The position numbers and the translations under genes were made by a program. The notes under the pieces are model-generated. The model was not told the origin of the DNA, did not search any database, and saw nothing but the letters and a program-made list of their open reading frames with translations. From IMG/VR virus record IMGVR_UViG_3300036826_000328, positions 1-43,849 of that record: a DNA stretch of 43,849 bases. One strand, 5' to 3'. Of this stretch, positions 1 through 7,153 are shown piece after piece (position 1 is the first letter of the stretch; each line of letters opens with the position of its first letter). This DNA is from a virus.

Positions 1-17
1 GGGCACGCCGTTGATCC
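1..17. repeat. Left copy of 17-bp terminal overlap (contig circularisation)
   Basis: Bases 1-17 (GGGCACGCCGTTGATCC) are identical to bases 43833-43849. Joining the ends through this overlap keeps the fibre reading frame open: 1953 + 441 nt = 798 codons including stop. The overlap is best read as an assembly overlap of a circular molecule, not as a biological terminal repeat. Confidence 0.95.
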
Positions 18-1953
18 GGCCGAGCACCAGGTGCCCGGCGGCCTGGTAGGAGATCGCCGCGATGCCGCCGTCGTGGCTGCCGGTCGGAGCGCCGCCGGCG
101 CCGGCGACGACGTGAAAGAGGGTCGAGTCGGACCCCAGCATGTCGTAGGGAAAAAGCTGCGCCGGGCCGGTCGTGTCGAGGTTGACGTAGAGAGAGCCGA
201 GGTTGGTGTTGCCCGGGTCCTCGACGACCGGGGTCGTCGTGCCCGACCAGCTCCCGGCGCCCTCGACGATCGTCCGGTTGGCGCCGAGCCCGATATGGAG
301 CCCGACCGTGCACGCTTCGGCATAGGGCTTGACGATGCGGGTGCGGCTGACCGGGAGCGTGGCGCCGTCGAGCCCGAGCGCGTAGGCGGTGTCGTTCGAC
401 GAGGTGTCGATCGATTCGAACGTGTTGTCGCCGCCGCAGCTCACATAGACGGCGACCGTGCAGCCGCCGATCTGGCCGCCGTAAAATTGATTGTAGTTGG
501 CGCGCTGGCTGGTGCCGCCGGTCGAGGTGCCGAGCCACACGCCATAACCCTTGCGGGCGCCGGCCGAGGTCTGGATGTCGATAATCTCGACCGTGTTGTA
601 GTAGCACCCGGCCCCGCCGTTGCCGGCGCCGTCGTCGCCGCCGGGCGGCATCCCCTTCAGGATGATCCCGGCATTCGGCAGCGTCCCCGCATTCTCGAAC
701 CGATCGTGCCACGGGAAGGTGCCGGGCAAGGGCAGGTTGAGAAGCCGCGGGTTGACGACTTTGCAATAGCGGGCGCATTCCAGAAGGATCGCCGTCCCGG
801 CATGGCTCGCCATGTCGATGACCGGCTTGTCGAGGGTCACGTTGGTGGTCAGCCCTTGCAGGGCGCCGGGGGCCGGCAAGGTGGCGAGGCAGGCGCCGGT
901 GGCGGTCATCTTGAGCGACCCGCCCTGGGCAAAGTGCAATCGCATCCCGGAATAGATTCTGAGCCCGGTGACCGAATAGACGCCGCCCGAGATCACAAAA
1001 TCGAGGCCGAGATTGTAGGCGGCGTCGAGACCCGATTGCAGGGCCGCGGTCGCGTCGGGCCCGCCGGCCACCGCCCCGAACATCGCCGGGTAGAGGGCGG
1101 CGAGCGGCGCCCAGGAGCCGCCGTAGCGAGCATAGGGATAGGTCGCCGGCGCCTCGCCGATCCCCGGCGGCGGCACCGCGACCCAGGCGCCGTTGCTGCG
1201 CCCGTACAAGGTCGTGTTGAGCGGCGCTTCGGCCGGCACCTTCGCCCAGGCGCCGTTGCGCCGGCCGTAATAGAAGCCGTCCTGCGTCGCTTCGGCCGGC
1301 ACCTGCTGCCAGGCCGCGTTTTGCCGCGCATAGGCGCTGCTGTCCGATGGCGCATCGGCAATCCCGGCCGGGGGCACCGCGACCCAGGCGCCATTCTGGC
1401 GGCCATAAAGGGTCGTGTTCAACGGCGCTTCCGGCGGGACCTTTTGCCAGGCGGCGTTTTGCCGGGCGTAATAGGCGCTGTCGCTGGGCGCTTCCGGCGG
1501 CACCTTCTGCCAGGAGCTGTTGCGCCGCGCGTAATAGCTATTGTCGCTCGGCGCCTCGGCCGGCGCCTTTTGCCAGGCCGCGTTTTGCCGCGCATAGGCG
1601 CTGCTGTCCGATGGCGCGTCGGCAATCCCGGCCGGGGGCACCGCAACCCAAGCGTTCGAGCGCCTTCCGTAGAGGGTGCCGCCGGTCGGCGCCTCGCCGA
1701 TGCCCGGCGGCGGCACGACCGCCCAGGCGCCGTTGGAGCGACCGTAGAGGGAGCCGGTCGTTGGCGCGTCGGGCGGCATCGGCGCCCAGCCGCCGCTCTG
1801 CCGGGCGTAGGGGGTGCCGGTCAATGGCGCCTCGGGGACGGTGCCGGCCTGAAGTGCGGTGATCTCGTCGCGCGCGGTCTGGAAATTCGCCCGCACCGAG
1901 GCGGTCGTCGGGTCGCCTTCGTTGGGCTGGGTCGGGTCGATCAGGCTCGCCAA
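1..1953 (-). CDS. Tail fibre/spike protein, N-terminal part of a gene that crosses the contig junction
   Basis: The TTG start at 1953 lies just after the TGA of the upstream fibre gene, with GAGGAT as a modest ribosome binding site. The frame stays open to base 1 and continues from 43832 down to 43392, giving 797 codons in total. Residues 1-40 (LIDPTQ...TTASVRANFQTARDEI) are almost the same as the N-terminus of the neighbouring fibre, so they are probably the baseplate attachment module. Next come about eleven repeats of 21 or 25 residues built on Y-[AG]-R-x-N-x-[AS]-W. After these comes a region beginning GGPDATAALQSGLDAAY, typical of pectate-lyase-like beta-helix spikes, and then a C-terminal domain in the other contig arm. 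Role inferred: host receptor binding, possibly with depolymerase activity. The family is clear but the enzymatic activity is not proven. Confidence 0.85.
   Translation of the reverse strand, partial: MASLIDPTQPNEGDPTTASVRANFQTARDEITALQAGTVPEAPLTGTPYARQSGGWAPMPPDAPTTGSLYGRSNGAWAVVPPPGIGEAPTGGTLYGRRSNAWVAVPPAGIADAPSDSSAYARQNAAWQKAPAEAPSDNSYYARRNSSWQKVPPEAPSDSAYYARQNAAWQKVPPEAPLNTTLYGRQNGAWVAVPPAGIADAPSDSSAYARQNAAWQQVPAEATQDGFYYGRRNGAWAKVPAEAPLNTTLYGRSNGAWVAVPPPGIGEAPATYPYARYGGSWAPLAALYPAMFGAVAGGPDATAALQSGLDAAYNLGLDFVISGGVYSVTGLRIYSGMRLHFAQGGSLKMTATGACLATLPAPGALQGLTTNVTLDKPVIDMASHAGTAILLECARYCKVVNPRLLNLPLPGTFPWHDRFENAGTLPNAGIILKGMPPGGDDGAGNGGAGCYYNTVEIIDIQTSAGARKGYGVWLGTSTGGTSQRANYNQFYGGQIGGCTVAVYVSCGGDNTFESIDTSSNDTAYALGLDGATLPVSRTRIVKPYAEACTVGLHIGLGANRTIVEGAGSWSGTTTPVVEDPGNTNLGSLYVNLDTTGPAQLFPYDMLGSDSTLFHVVAGAGGAPTGSHDGGIAAISYQAAGHLVLGRINGVP
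1100..1825 (-). repeat. Tandem coding repeat in the tail fibre (about 11 units of 63 or 75 bp)
   Basis: The translation of this stretch is a run of units such as SAYYARQNAAWQKVPPEAP and TTLYGRQNGAWVAVPP. Each has Tyr-[Ala/Gly]-Arg, then Asn-x-[Ala/Ser]-Trp, then a Pro-Pro turn and an AP-[ST]-D linker. Units are 21 residues long, or 25 where a PPxGIxxAP extension is present. Several unit pairs are nearly identical at DNA level, which would allow expansion and contraction by recombination. The block separates the attachment module from the beta-helix and probably forms an extended shaft. Confidence 0.85.
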
Positions 1954-1963
1954 TGTCCGATCC

Positions 1964-3037
1964 TCAAATCTCGTGGCGGCTCGTCGCCACCGAGGACACC
2001 GTCGCGGTGCCGCCGCCCACCGCGGCGACCGCGAGATCAATCCAATAGGCCGTCCCGGCGGTGAGCCCGGTCAGCACCGCGGTCAGGCAAAACGGGACCT
2101 TGCCGGCAGCGCTCGGGCTGGTGAAGGCCTGCACCGAGCCGATGGCGGTCCCGGTCAAGGCCGCACCGTTCGCCGGGGCGGTGCCGGTGCCCCAGCAGAT
2201 CTGCACGGTGCCGCCGGCGGCCGCGACGCTGTTGGCGGCCGAGCCGCAGAAGGCGACCAGGACGGCGGTGTTGAATTGCGGTTGGATCGAGCCGGCGAGG
2301 CCCATCATGACCGCCGTCGCGCTCGTCGTGCCGGCCGGGTTTTGCGGCGTCGTCTGGCCGCGCGACTTGCCGGTGAGGATGTTGACGCCCTGGATGTAAT
2401 AGCCAGCTTGCAAATTGATCGAGCCGACGCCTTTCGAGCCGCCGGTGACGCCGCTCCACATCAGACCCGAATCCTGCGCGATCTTGCAGGCGTTGCCGCG
2501 AACCGTGGAGCCGATCGGGGTAACGCTGAATTGCACCTCACCGCTATGGTCGCCCACCGCCCAAGGCGCCCCGCTTATGATCGAGATCGCCGCGCCGCCC
2601 TGGTTGCTCCATGCCGCCCCGTCGTGGCCGCCGCCGGTGACCGAAAGCAATGTCTGGTTGGCGGTCGGCGGGGAGGGCGCTGCGGGCGTGCCGTTGGCGC
2701 GGCGGCCGACGATATTGACCGAGGCGTAGCCGTCGATCTGCACGCCCTGATTGCCGCCGCTCAGGCCGGCGAGATAAATTCCCTGCGTCCCCAAAAACCC
2801 GCCGGCGGCGCTATAATTGGCGGTGAGGACGCCGGCCGCCTCGGTCCATAAGGAGGAGGCGATCGGCGATGCTCCGGCGCCGCCGCCGAGGACGAGGGCT
2901 CCAACGTCGAAGCTCGGCGGGGCGACCGCGGCTTGCAAGGCGCTGATCTCGTCGTGCGCAGTCTGAAAGTTGGCGCGCACCGAGGCGGTCGTCGGGCCGC
3001 CGTAAACCGGCTTGGTCGCGTCGATAAAGCTCGTCAT
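1964..3037 (-). CDS. Tail fibre / tail-associated structural protein
   Basis: A 357-residue protein. It begins MTSFIDATKPVYGGPTTASV and shares its first 40 or so residues with the longer fibre encoded just downstream (TTASVRANFQTA-[HR]-DEI-[ST]-AL). The two genes therefore use a common baseplate-binding N-terminus with different distal parts. The rest is rich in Gly, Ala, Ser and Thr with predicted short beta-strands and no cysteine-rich or membrane segments. It lies directly after the gp48-like baseplate gene, the usual place for fibres in Mu-like tails. No enzyme family is recognised. The 3' end abuts the TTG start of the next fibre. An alternative reading is a fibre-trimer tip or receptor-binding partner. 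Confidence 0.8.
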   Translation of the reverse strand: MTSFIDATKPVYGGPTTASVRANFQTAHDEISALQAAVAPPSFDVGALVLGGGAGASPIASSLWTEAAGVLTANYSAAGGFLGTQGIYLAGLSGGNQGVQIDGYASVNIVGRRANGTPAAPSPPTANQTLLSVTGGGHDGAAWSNQGGAAISIISGAPWAVGDHSGEVQFSVTPIGSTVRGNACKIAQDSGLMWSGVTGGSKGVGSINLQAGYYIQGVNILTGKSRGQTTPQNPAGTTSATAVMMGLAGSIQPQFNTAVLVAFCGSAANSVAAAGGTVQICWGTGTAPANGAALTGTAIGSVQAFTSPSAAGKVPFCLTAVLTGLTAGTAYWIDLAVAAVGGGTATVSSVATSRHEI

Positions 3038-3047
3038 CCGGCCCCCG

Positions 3048-3818
3048 TCACGGCGGCGCCTTTGATCCCGCCGCCGGGAATAAAGACGGCGGCATGTCCC
3101 AGCGCGAGCCGCCGCGGTCCCAGATCGAGCGGCCCTGGTCCCAGACCGAGCCCACGGTCAGGTCCCAGGGCGAGGCGCCGTCGTCCCAGATCGATTGCCC
3201 CTCGTCCCAATTGGACCCGCCGAGGAAATAGGCGAATTGCAATACCGTGTGCGCCGGCGCGACCGCCCTGAGCGCGCATTCGAGCACCTCGTTTCCCCAG
3301 GCGCGCAACGGCTCGCCGGCCGAGCTCGCCCCGGCGCTGAATTCCCAGATCGTGTCGGCGATCGCCGAGACCCGCCAGGCATAGGCCCAATCCGCCCCGT
3401 AATCCGGGTCCCCGGCGCGGTTCTGGCCGGCGCGGAAAGGCGCAAACTCGGTGATCTCGATCGTGTAGCCGAGCGAGGCGGCGACGGCGATGAAATAGGC
3501 CTTGGTCTGGCCGCCGCGCGCCTTGAACTTGGCGCAGACCGCGGCTTGGCGCTGCTGCAGGGTCGGCAGCGGGCCGGTGCACGGGTCCGGGAGCCCGAGG
3601 CTCGCCTCCCATTCCGGCACCAGCTCCGTCGTCGTGCACGGAAAGATTTGCGCAATGAGGTCGTTGAGCCGCAGGTGCAATCGCACCCAGGCCGGCATCA
3701 GAGTCAGCAGGTCGGCGTCTTGCACCAGCCCGACGCCGCGGTGCCACACCCGGCCGCGCGGTAACAGCCGCTGAAATTGCGCCAAATAGTCGGTGGCCGA
3801 ATAGGTGGGCGGCGGCAT
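3048..3818 (-). CDS. Mu gp48-like baseplate protein (DUF2313/YmfQ family)
   Basis: A 256-residue protein following the baseplate J-like gene. The N-terminus (YLAQFQRLLPRGRVW) and the block LPTLQQRQAAVCAKFKARGG are typical of DUF2313/YmfQ proteins, which in Mu-like phages complete the baseplate wedge and receive the tail fibres. The C-terminal 65 residues are unusual: five or six S-x-W-D-x-G motifs (SNWDEG, SIWDDG, SVWDQG, SIWDRG, SRWD), which look like an added tandem repeat. The last 12 codons (SLFPAAGSKAPP) come from a 42-bp palindromic element that also precedes the stop. Start at ATG 3818, 9 bp after the previous stop. An alternative upstream ATG at 3827 overlaps that stop. Confidence 0.88.
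   Translation of the reverse strand: MPPPTYSATDYLAQFQRLLPRGRVWHRGVGLVQDADLLTLMPAWVRLHLRLNDLIAQIFPCTTTELVPEWEASLGLPDPCTGPLPTLQQRQAAVCAKFKARGGQTKAYFIAVAASLGYTIEITEFAPFRAGQNRAGDPDYGADWAYAWRVSAIADTIWEFSAGASSAGEPLRAWGNEVLECALRAVAPAHTVLQFAYFLGGSNWDEGQSIWDDGASPWDLTVGSVWDQGRSIWDRGGSRWDMPPSLFPAAGSKAPP
3052..3093. repeat. 42-bp palindromic element, copy 1 (in gp48-like gene)
   Basis: Imperfect palindrome with GGCGGCGCCTTTGATCCCG on the left and CGGGAATAAAGACGGCGGC on the right. It is exactly 42 bp long, so it adds 14 codons without a frameshift. It forms the C-terminus of the host gene. Confidence 0.85.
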
Positions 3819-3827
3819 CAGCCGGCA

Positions 3828-4958
3828 TCAGGCAAGCGCGGCGATCTCGACAACGAGCGCGCCCATCACCGGCAGCGCCCCCGCGGGTGCCACGACCGGC
3901 AGGGCCGGCGCCGACATCGTGAAGTGGAGGACGCCGGGGGTCGCGAGGATCGCCTGATAGAGCTGCGACGGGTAGACCGTGCCGCCGGGCTCGCCAATGA
4001 CGAGGAACGCGTCGTCGAGCGCGGCCAGGATCGCCGCCTCGATCTCGGCGGTGTCGCTTTCGAGGGCGAGCAAGGTGACATCGACCGGGTAGGGGGTCGG
4101 TGCGACGACATAGACGAGGGCGGTCACCGGCTGGCGCGGGTAGATCGAATCGGCAACGACGAGCTGGTCGCCGGTCGCCGCCGGCGTGGCCCGGGTTTCG
4201 GCGCCGGCGACCCCGTCGGTCCCTTGCGGGAAGCCGCCGTGCGCCGCCTCGGCGTCGTCGAGCATCGGGTAAAGGATCACGGTGCCGGGCCCGAGCGCGT
4301 CGCCCGTGCACCAGGCGCGGGTCACCCCGGGCACCTCGAGCGCCCAGAGGACGTAATCGGTCGCCGCACCCCCCTGCGGCGGCGCCCGGTACTTGGCGAG
4401 CATCCGGGTCCGCAATTCGTCGTTCGTTTCCTGATCGGCGCCGCCGGTCGTCGGCCCGAGCGTGGCACCGCCGGAATTGATCCCGGCGACGGATTGGGCG
4501 ATCGAGATCGGGGTCGCGTCGTCGCAATTGGTAAAGGCGCCCTTGAGCGTGGCGCCGATCGGCACGGTGACGATGCCGGCGATATCGACGGTGCCCTCGC
4601 CTGTCGTCTCGTAGGGGGTGCCGTCCTGGCGGGCGAGCGGCGTGCCCAGCGGCAAGACCGTCCCGGGGTTTCCCGTGAAACTCGCCGCCCCGGCGGCCGC
4701 GGTCGCGTCCTTCGGGTAGACCCCGATCAGCGCGGCCCAGGCATAGAGGTATTCGTCGAGCGCGGTAAAGGGGACGCCCATCCGGGCGATCCAGTCGGCA
4801 TAGCCGTAAACCGCATAGGCGAGCCCGGCCATGCACCAGGCGAGGACGCGCAGCACCGCGTTGCGCAGAAGGCCGGTGAGCCCCGGGACGCCCGAGCTGG
4901 TGATGTCCTCGATCGACTGGTCGCGGAGCGCGGTCAGGGTCGGGCGGGCGAACGGCAT
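3828..4958 (-). CDS. Baseplate J-like wedge protein (Mu gp47-like)
   Basis: A 376-residue protein with the layout of the Baseplate J/gp47 family. The N-terminal segment (LTALRDQSIEDI...GVPGLTGLLRNAVLRVLAW) is followed by the AY-[AV]-YGYADWIARM block, the conserved YLYAWAALIGVYPK, and a central beta-rich domain with GTPLARQDGTPYETT. The family forms the baseplate wedge that links hub and fibres and drives sheath contraction. ETNDELRTRMLAKYRAPPQG is the family's C-terminal helix motif. It starts one base after the stop of the gp46-like gene and is followed by the gp48-like gene, exactly the Mu order. Confidence 0.93.
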   Translation of the reverse strand: MPFARPTLTALRDQSIEDITSSGVPGLTGLLRNAVLRVLAWCMAGLAYAVYGYADWIARMGVPFTALDEYLYAWAALIGVYPKDATAAAGAASFTGNPGTVLPLGTPLARQDGTPYETTGEGTVDIAGIVTVPIGATLKGAFTNCDDATPISIAQSVAGINSGGATLGPTTGGADQETNDELRTRMLAKYRAPPQGGAATDYVLWALEVPGVTRAWCTGDALGPGTVILYPMLDDAEAAHGGFPQGTDGVAGAETRATPAATGDQLVVADSIYPRQPVTALVYVVAPTPYPVDVTLLALESDTAEIEAAILAALDDAFLVIGEPGGTVYPSQLYQAILATPGVLHFTMSAPALPVVAPAGALPVMGALVVEIAALA

Positions 4959-4959
4959 A

Positions 4960-5541
4960 TCAGGCGGCCCGGCCCAAGCGCTGCAATTCGGGGAACGGGT
5001 CGGGAATGCGCACCGGCGAGGTCACGACCGCGAGCGAATCCCAGACCCAGCCAAAGCGAAAGCGCGCGGTCGAGCCGTCCGGCTTGCGGATCGCGATTGC
5101 GATCCCGAGCATCGTCGGCGTCACCCACGAGGTGTCGCATGCGATCGCGGCGGCGATCCCGTCCTCGACGAGCCATTGCAAGGCGTCGAGCGCATAGCGC
5201 CGCGCGGTGCCGAGCGTGTCGCGGGTCTTCTTCGCGCGCTCGAGCTGCCAGAGGTTCGAGCCGAGCGGCCGGTCCTCGTAATAATCGGCCCACCAGCCGC
5301 GGCGGTCGGCGGTGCCGTCGGTGGGGGTGAAGTCCGGGGTCGCGAGCCGGTCGGTAAAAAGCGAGACGAGGCAGGCGGTTTCGAGATCCTGCCCCGTCTC
5401 GAGGTCGCCCGACGCAAACGACCAGTCGCCGAGGGTGAGGCTGTTGTCCCAAACGATCCGGATGTCGCCGCCGGTCCCGCCCGCAGGCAAGGGCCCGACC
5501 GGGACCGGCACCGGCAAGGCGTCGTCCACCCAGCCGCTCAC
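4960..5541 (-). CDS. Phage GP46 family baseplate protein (Mu gp46-like)
   Basis: A 193-residue product when started at the GTG that overlaps the upstream stop (GTGA). It matches the GP46 family: an N-terminal DIRIVWDNSLTLGDW segment, ETACLVSLFTDRLA, the hallmark RRGWWADYY, and GSNLWQLERAKKT. These proteins correspond to the gp25-like lysozyme-fold wedge component that anchors the sheath's first ring. The position between the spike (gp45-like) and baseplate J genes supports the call. An ATG-initiated longer version in the same frame would run deep into the spike gene and is unlikely. Confidence 0.92.
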   Translation of the reverse strand: MSGWVDDALPVPVPVGPLPAGGTGGDIRIVWDNSLTLGDWSFASGDLETGQDLETACLVSLFTDRLATPDFTPTDGTADRRGWWADYYEDRPLGSNLWQLERAKKTRDTLGTARRYALDALQWLVEDGIAAAIACDTSWVTPTMLGIAIAIRKPDGSTARFRFGWVWDSLAVVTSPVRIPDPFPELQRLGRAA

Positions 5542-6029
5542 GCGACGTTCGCCACGATGTCGCCGGTGCATTCGAGGCGCGGGCTTTCGACCCGCACCTT
5601 GGTCCTGGCCTTGATCGTGACCAGGCCCGAGGCATCGATCGTCACGTTCTTCGTCGTGATGTTGCACGCCTCGCCGGCGGTGACCGCGACGATCTTGCCG
5701 CGCGCGAGCTTGATGCTGTCGCCCTCGTCGGTATAAAGCGCGACCTCGCCCGATTTCAGGTTCCGCAATCGGAATTTCTGGTTGTTGGTCGAGACGATCA
5801 CCCCGTTGGCGCGCAAGCCGCAGGCGAAGAGCGCGACCGCGTCGGAGCCGACCGGCTGGTGCGAGGCGAGCCCGTAAAACGTCATCAGCGGCACCCCGTC
5901 GATCTGCTCGGGGGTGCCGTTGACCCGCATCTGCGCCTTGTGGACCGGCCCCGTGTCGTCGGTGGCGGTGACGATCGCCGGCGCCAGCGCCATCAGAATC
6001 CGCCGGTAGAGCCGGTCGGTGGTGCTCAC
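5538..6029 (-). CDS. Baseplate spike / assembly protein V (Mu gp45-like)
   Basis: A 163-residue protein from a GTG start overlapping the hub stop (GTGA). The N-terminal helix (TTDRLYRRILMALAPAIV) leads into an OB-fold-like region (VHKAQMRVNG...VPLMTFYGLAS, VALFACG). The C-terminal part is a beta-helix-like run of alternating residues (SGEVALYTDEGDSIKLARG, NITTKNVTIDASGLVTIKA). This is the layout of Mu gp45, the membrane-piercing spike. The C-terminus SPRLECTGDIVANVA lacks an obvious HxH iron-binding tip in the visible sequence. Neighbours are the hub (gp44-like) and gp46-like genes. Confidence 0.9.
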   Translation of the reverse strand: MSTTDRLYRRILMALAPAIVTATDDTGPVHKAQMRVNGTPEQIDGVPLMTFYGLASHQPVGSDAVALFACGLRANGVIVSTNNQKFRLRNLKSGEVALYTDEGDSIKLARGKIVAVTAGEACNITTKNVTIDASGLVTIKARTKVRVESPRLECTGDIVANVA

Positions 6030-7153
6030 GGCTTCTTCGCCGGGTTGTTCTTTTCGATGTCCTGCACCAGGGCCGGGGTCGGCATATAGGCGGTCGGCTC
6101 CGGCAGAAAGGCGCCGGGCGGCATCAGGACGAGGGTCGCGTGCTGGCCGGTCTCGTCGCGGGTATAGGTGACCTGGCCGATCGTCCACTTTTGCGTTTCG
6201 TCGACCTTGAGCGCCGGAAGCTTGATCGGCGCCAGGTGGTTCGGCGCCCAGAGCGCCCGGGCGCTGTCGCGCCAGGCGTCGGTGGTCAAGGTGACGGCGA
6301 GGCTGCGGCCGCTGCGGCGGTTCATCTCCCAGACCGCCCGGTCATGGGCGATCGGCATCCCGTCCTGGGTTTGCTCGCTCAGCACATAGTGCAATCGAAA
6401 CCGCGGCACGCCCGGATCGTAGACCGGGTCGCCGACGCCCGGCAAGTTCGGCCCGGCATCGGTGCCGAACACCACCGTCGCGACGACGTGCCCCTCGTAT
6501 TTCGAAAACCGCTCGTCCATCGAATAGGCGACCGCCGCCTGCTCGATGTTGCGGCCCTGCTCGAACCCCGAGGCCATCTGCTCCTTGCCGGCTTGGGCGA
6601 GCTGCACCGAGCCGTCCGGGAGGTCGTAGGCGATCAGTTGCGAGACGCGCAGGAGCCGGTCGGCGACCTCCCAGACCGTCTCGCCGTAGTTGATCGCAAA
6701 GGGCTGCATGTTGCGCCCGGGGCCGGCGATCGAGGTGATGTTTACATTGTAGGGCTTGGCCAGCTCTTGGATGATGGAAAGCGCCGAGCCACTATACATC
6801 GCTTTTTTCGGATCGATCACGACACAGCAATCGACGAGGTCCTCGGATTTCGATCGGCCGAGAATGCGCACATTGTGCGCCGAGGAGCCGACGATCGCGG
6901 CGTAGCGGTCGACATAGCCGGTCAAGACCAAATCGCCGCCGATCTTGATCTGGCACGAATCGCCGGGCTTGGCGACGAGCTCGGCGGCGAGGTCGGGATA
7001 ATGCTCGGTGACCTCGAGGTCGAACGAGGCGGGGATCGTATCGACCGAGCGGGTGACCTGGATGCGCTGCCAGCCGACCCATTCGCGGTTGCCGATGACG
7101 AGCCCGAGCCGGTCGCCGTCGGCTGGGGCCGAGGTCGCCCGGAGCCCGCTCAT
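6026..7153 (-). CDS. Baseplate hub protein (Mu gp44 / P2 gpD-like)
   Basis: A 375-residue protein. Its ATG overlaps the stop of the gp43-like gene (ATGA). The N-terminal domain (LGLVIGNREWVGWQRIQVTRSVDTIPASFDLEV) is the standard start of the gp44/gpD tail hub family. LTGYVDRYAAIVGSSAHNVRILGRSKSEDLVDC and VNITSIAGPGRNMQPF are further family blocks. The hub sits under the tube, binds the spike encoded next, and closes the baseplate centre. The C-terminus is Pro-rich and Lys-rich (DIEKNNPAKKP). The gene order gp43-gp44-gp45 is conserved in Mu-like tails. Confidence 0.93.
   Translation of the reverse strand: MSGLRATSAPADGDRLGLVIGNREWVGWQRIQVTRSVDTIPASFDLEVTEHYPDLAAELVAKPGDSCQIKIGGDLVLTGYVDRYAAIVGSSAHNVRILGRSKSEDLVDCCVVIDPKKAMYSGSALSIIQELAKPYNVNITSIAGPGRNMQPFAINYGETVWEVADRLLRVSQLIAYDLPDGSVQLAQAGKEQMASGFEQGRNIEQAAVAYSMDERFSKYEGHVVATVVFGTDAGPNLPGVGDPVYDPGVPRFRLHYVLSEQTQDGMPIAHDRAVWEMNRRSGRSLAVTLTTDAWRDSARALWAPNHLAPIKLPALKVDETQKWTIGQVTYTRDETGQHATLVLMPPGAFLPEPTAYMPTPALVQDIEKNNPAKKP

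Noticed and set aside
1-17. 17-bp end repeat as a direct terminal repeat of packaged DNA
   Set aside because: Too short, and located inside a fibre gene, away from terminase. An assembly overlap explains it.
31-2064. 677-aa plus-strand ORF with repeated RRFGRHLLPG blocks
   Set aside because: It is the complement of the fibre's coding repeats in a GC-rich frame; the minus strand has the start context, shared N-terminus and tail-fibre motifs.
3777-5330. 517-aa plus-strand ORF
   Set aside because: Shadow of the baseplate J and gp46 genes; no family features and no ribosome binding site.
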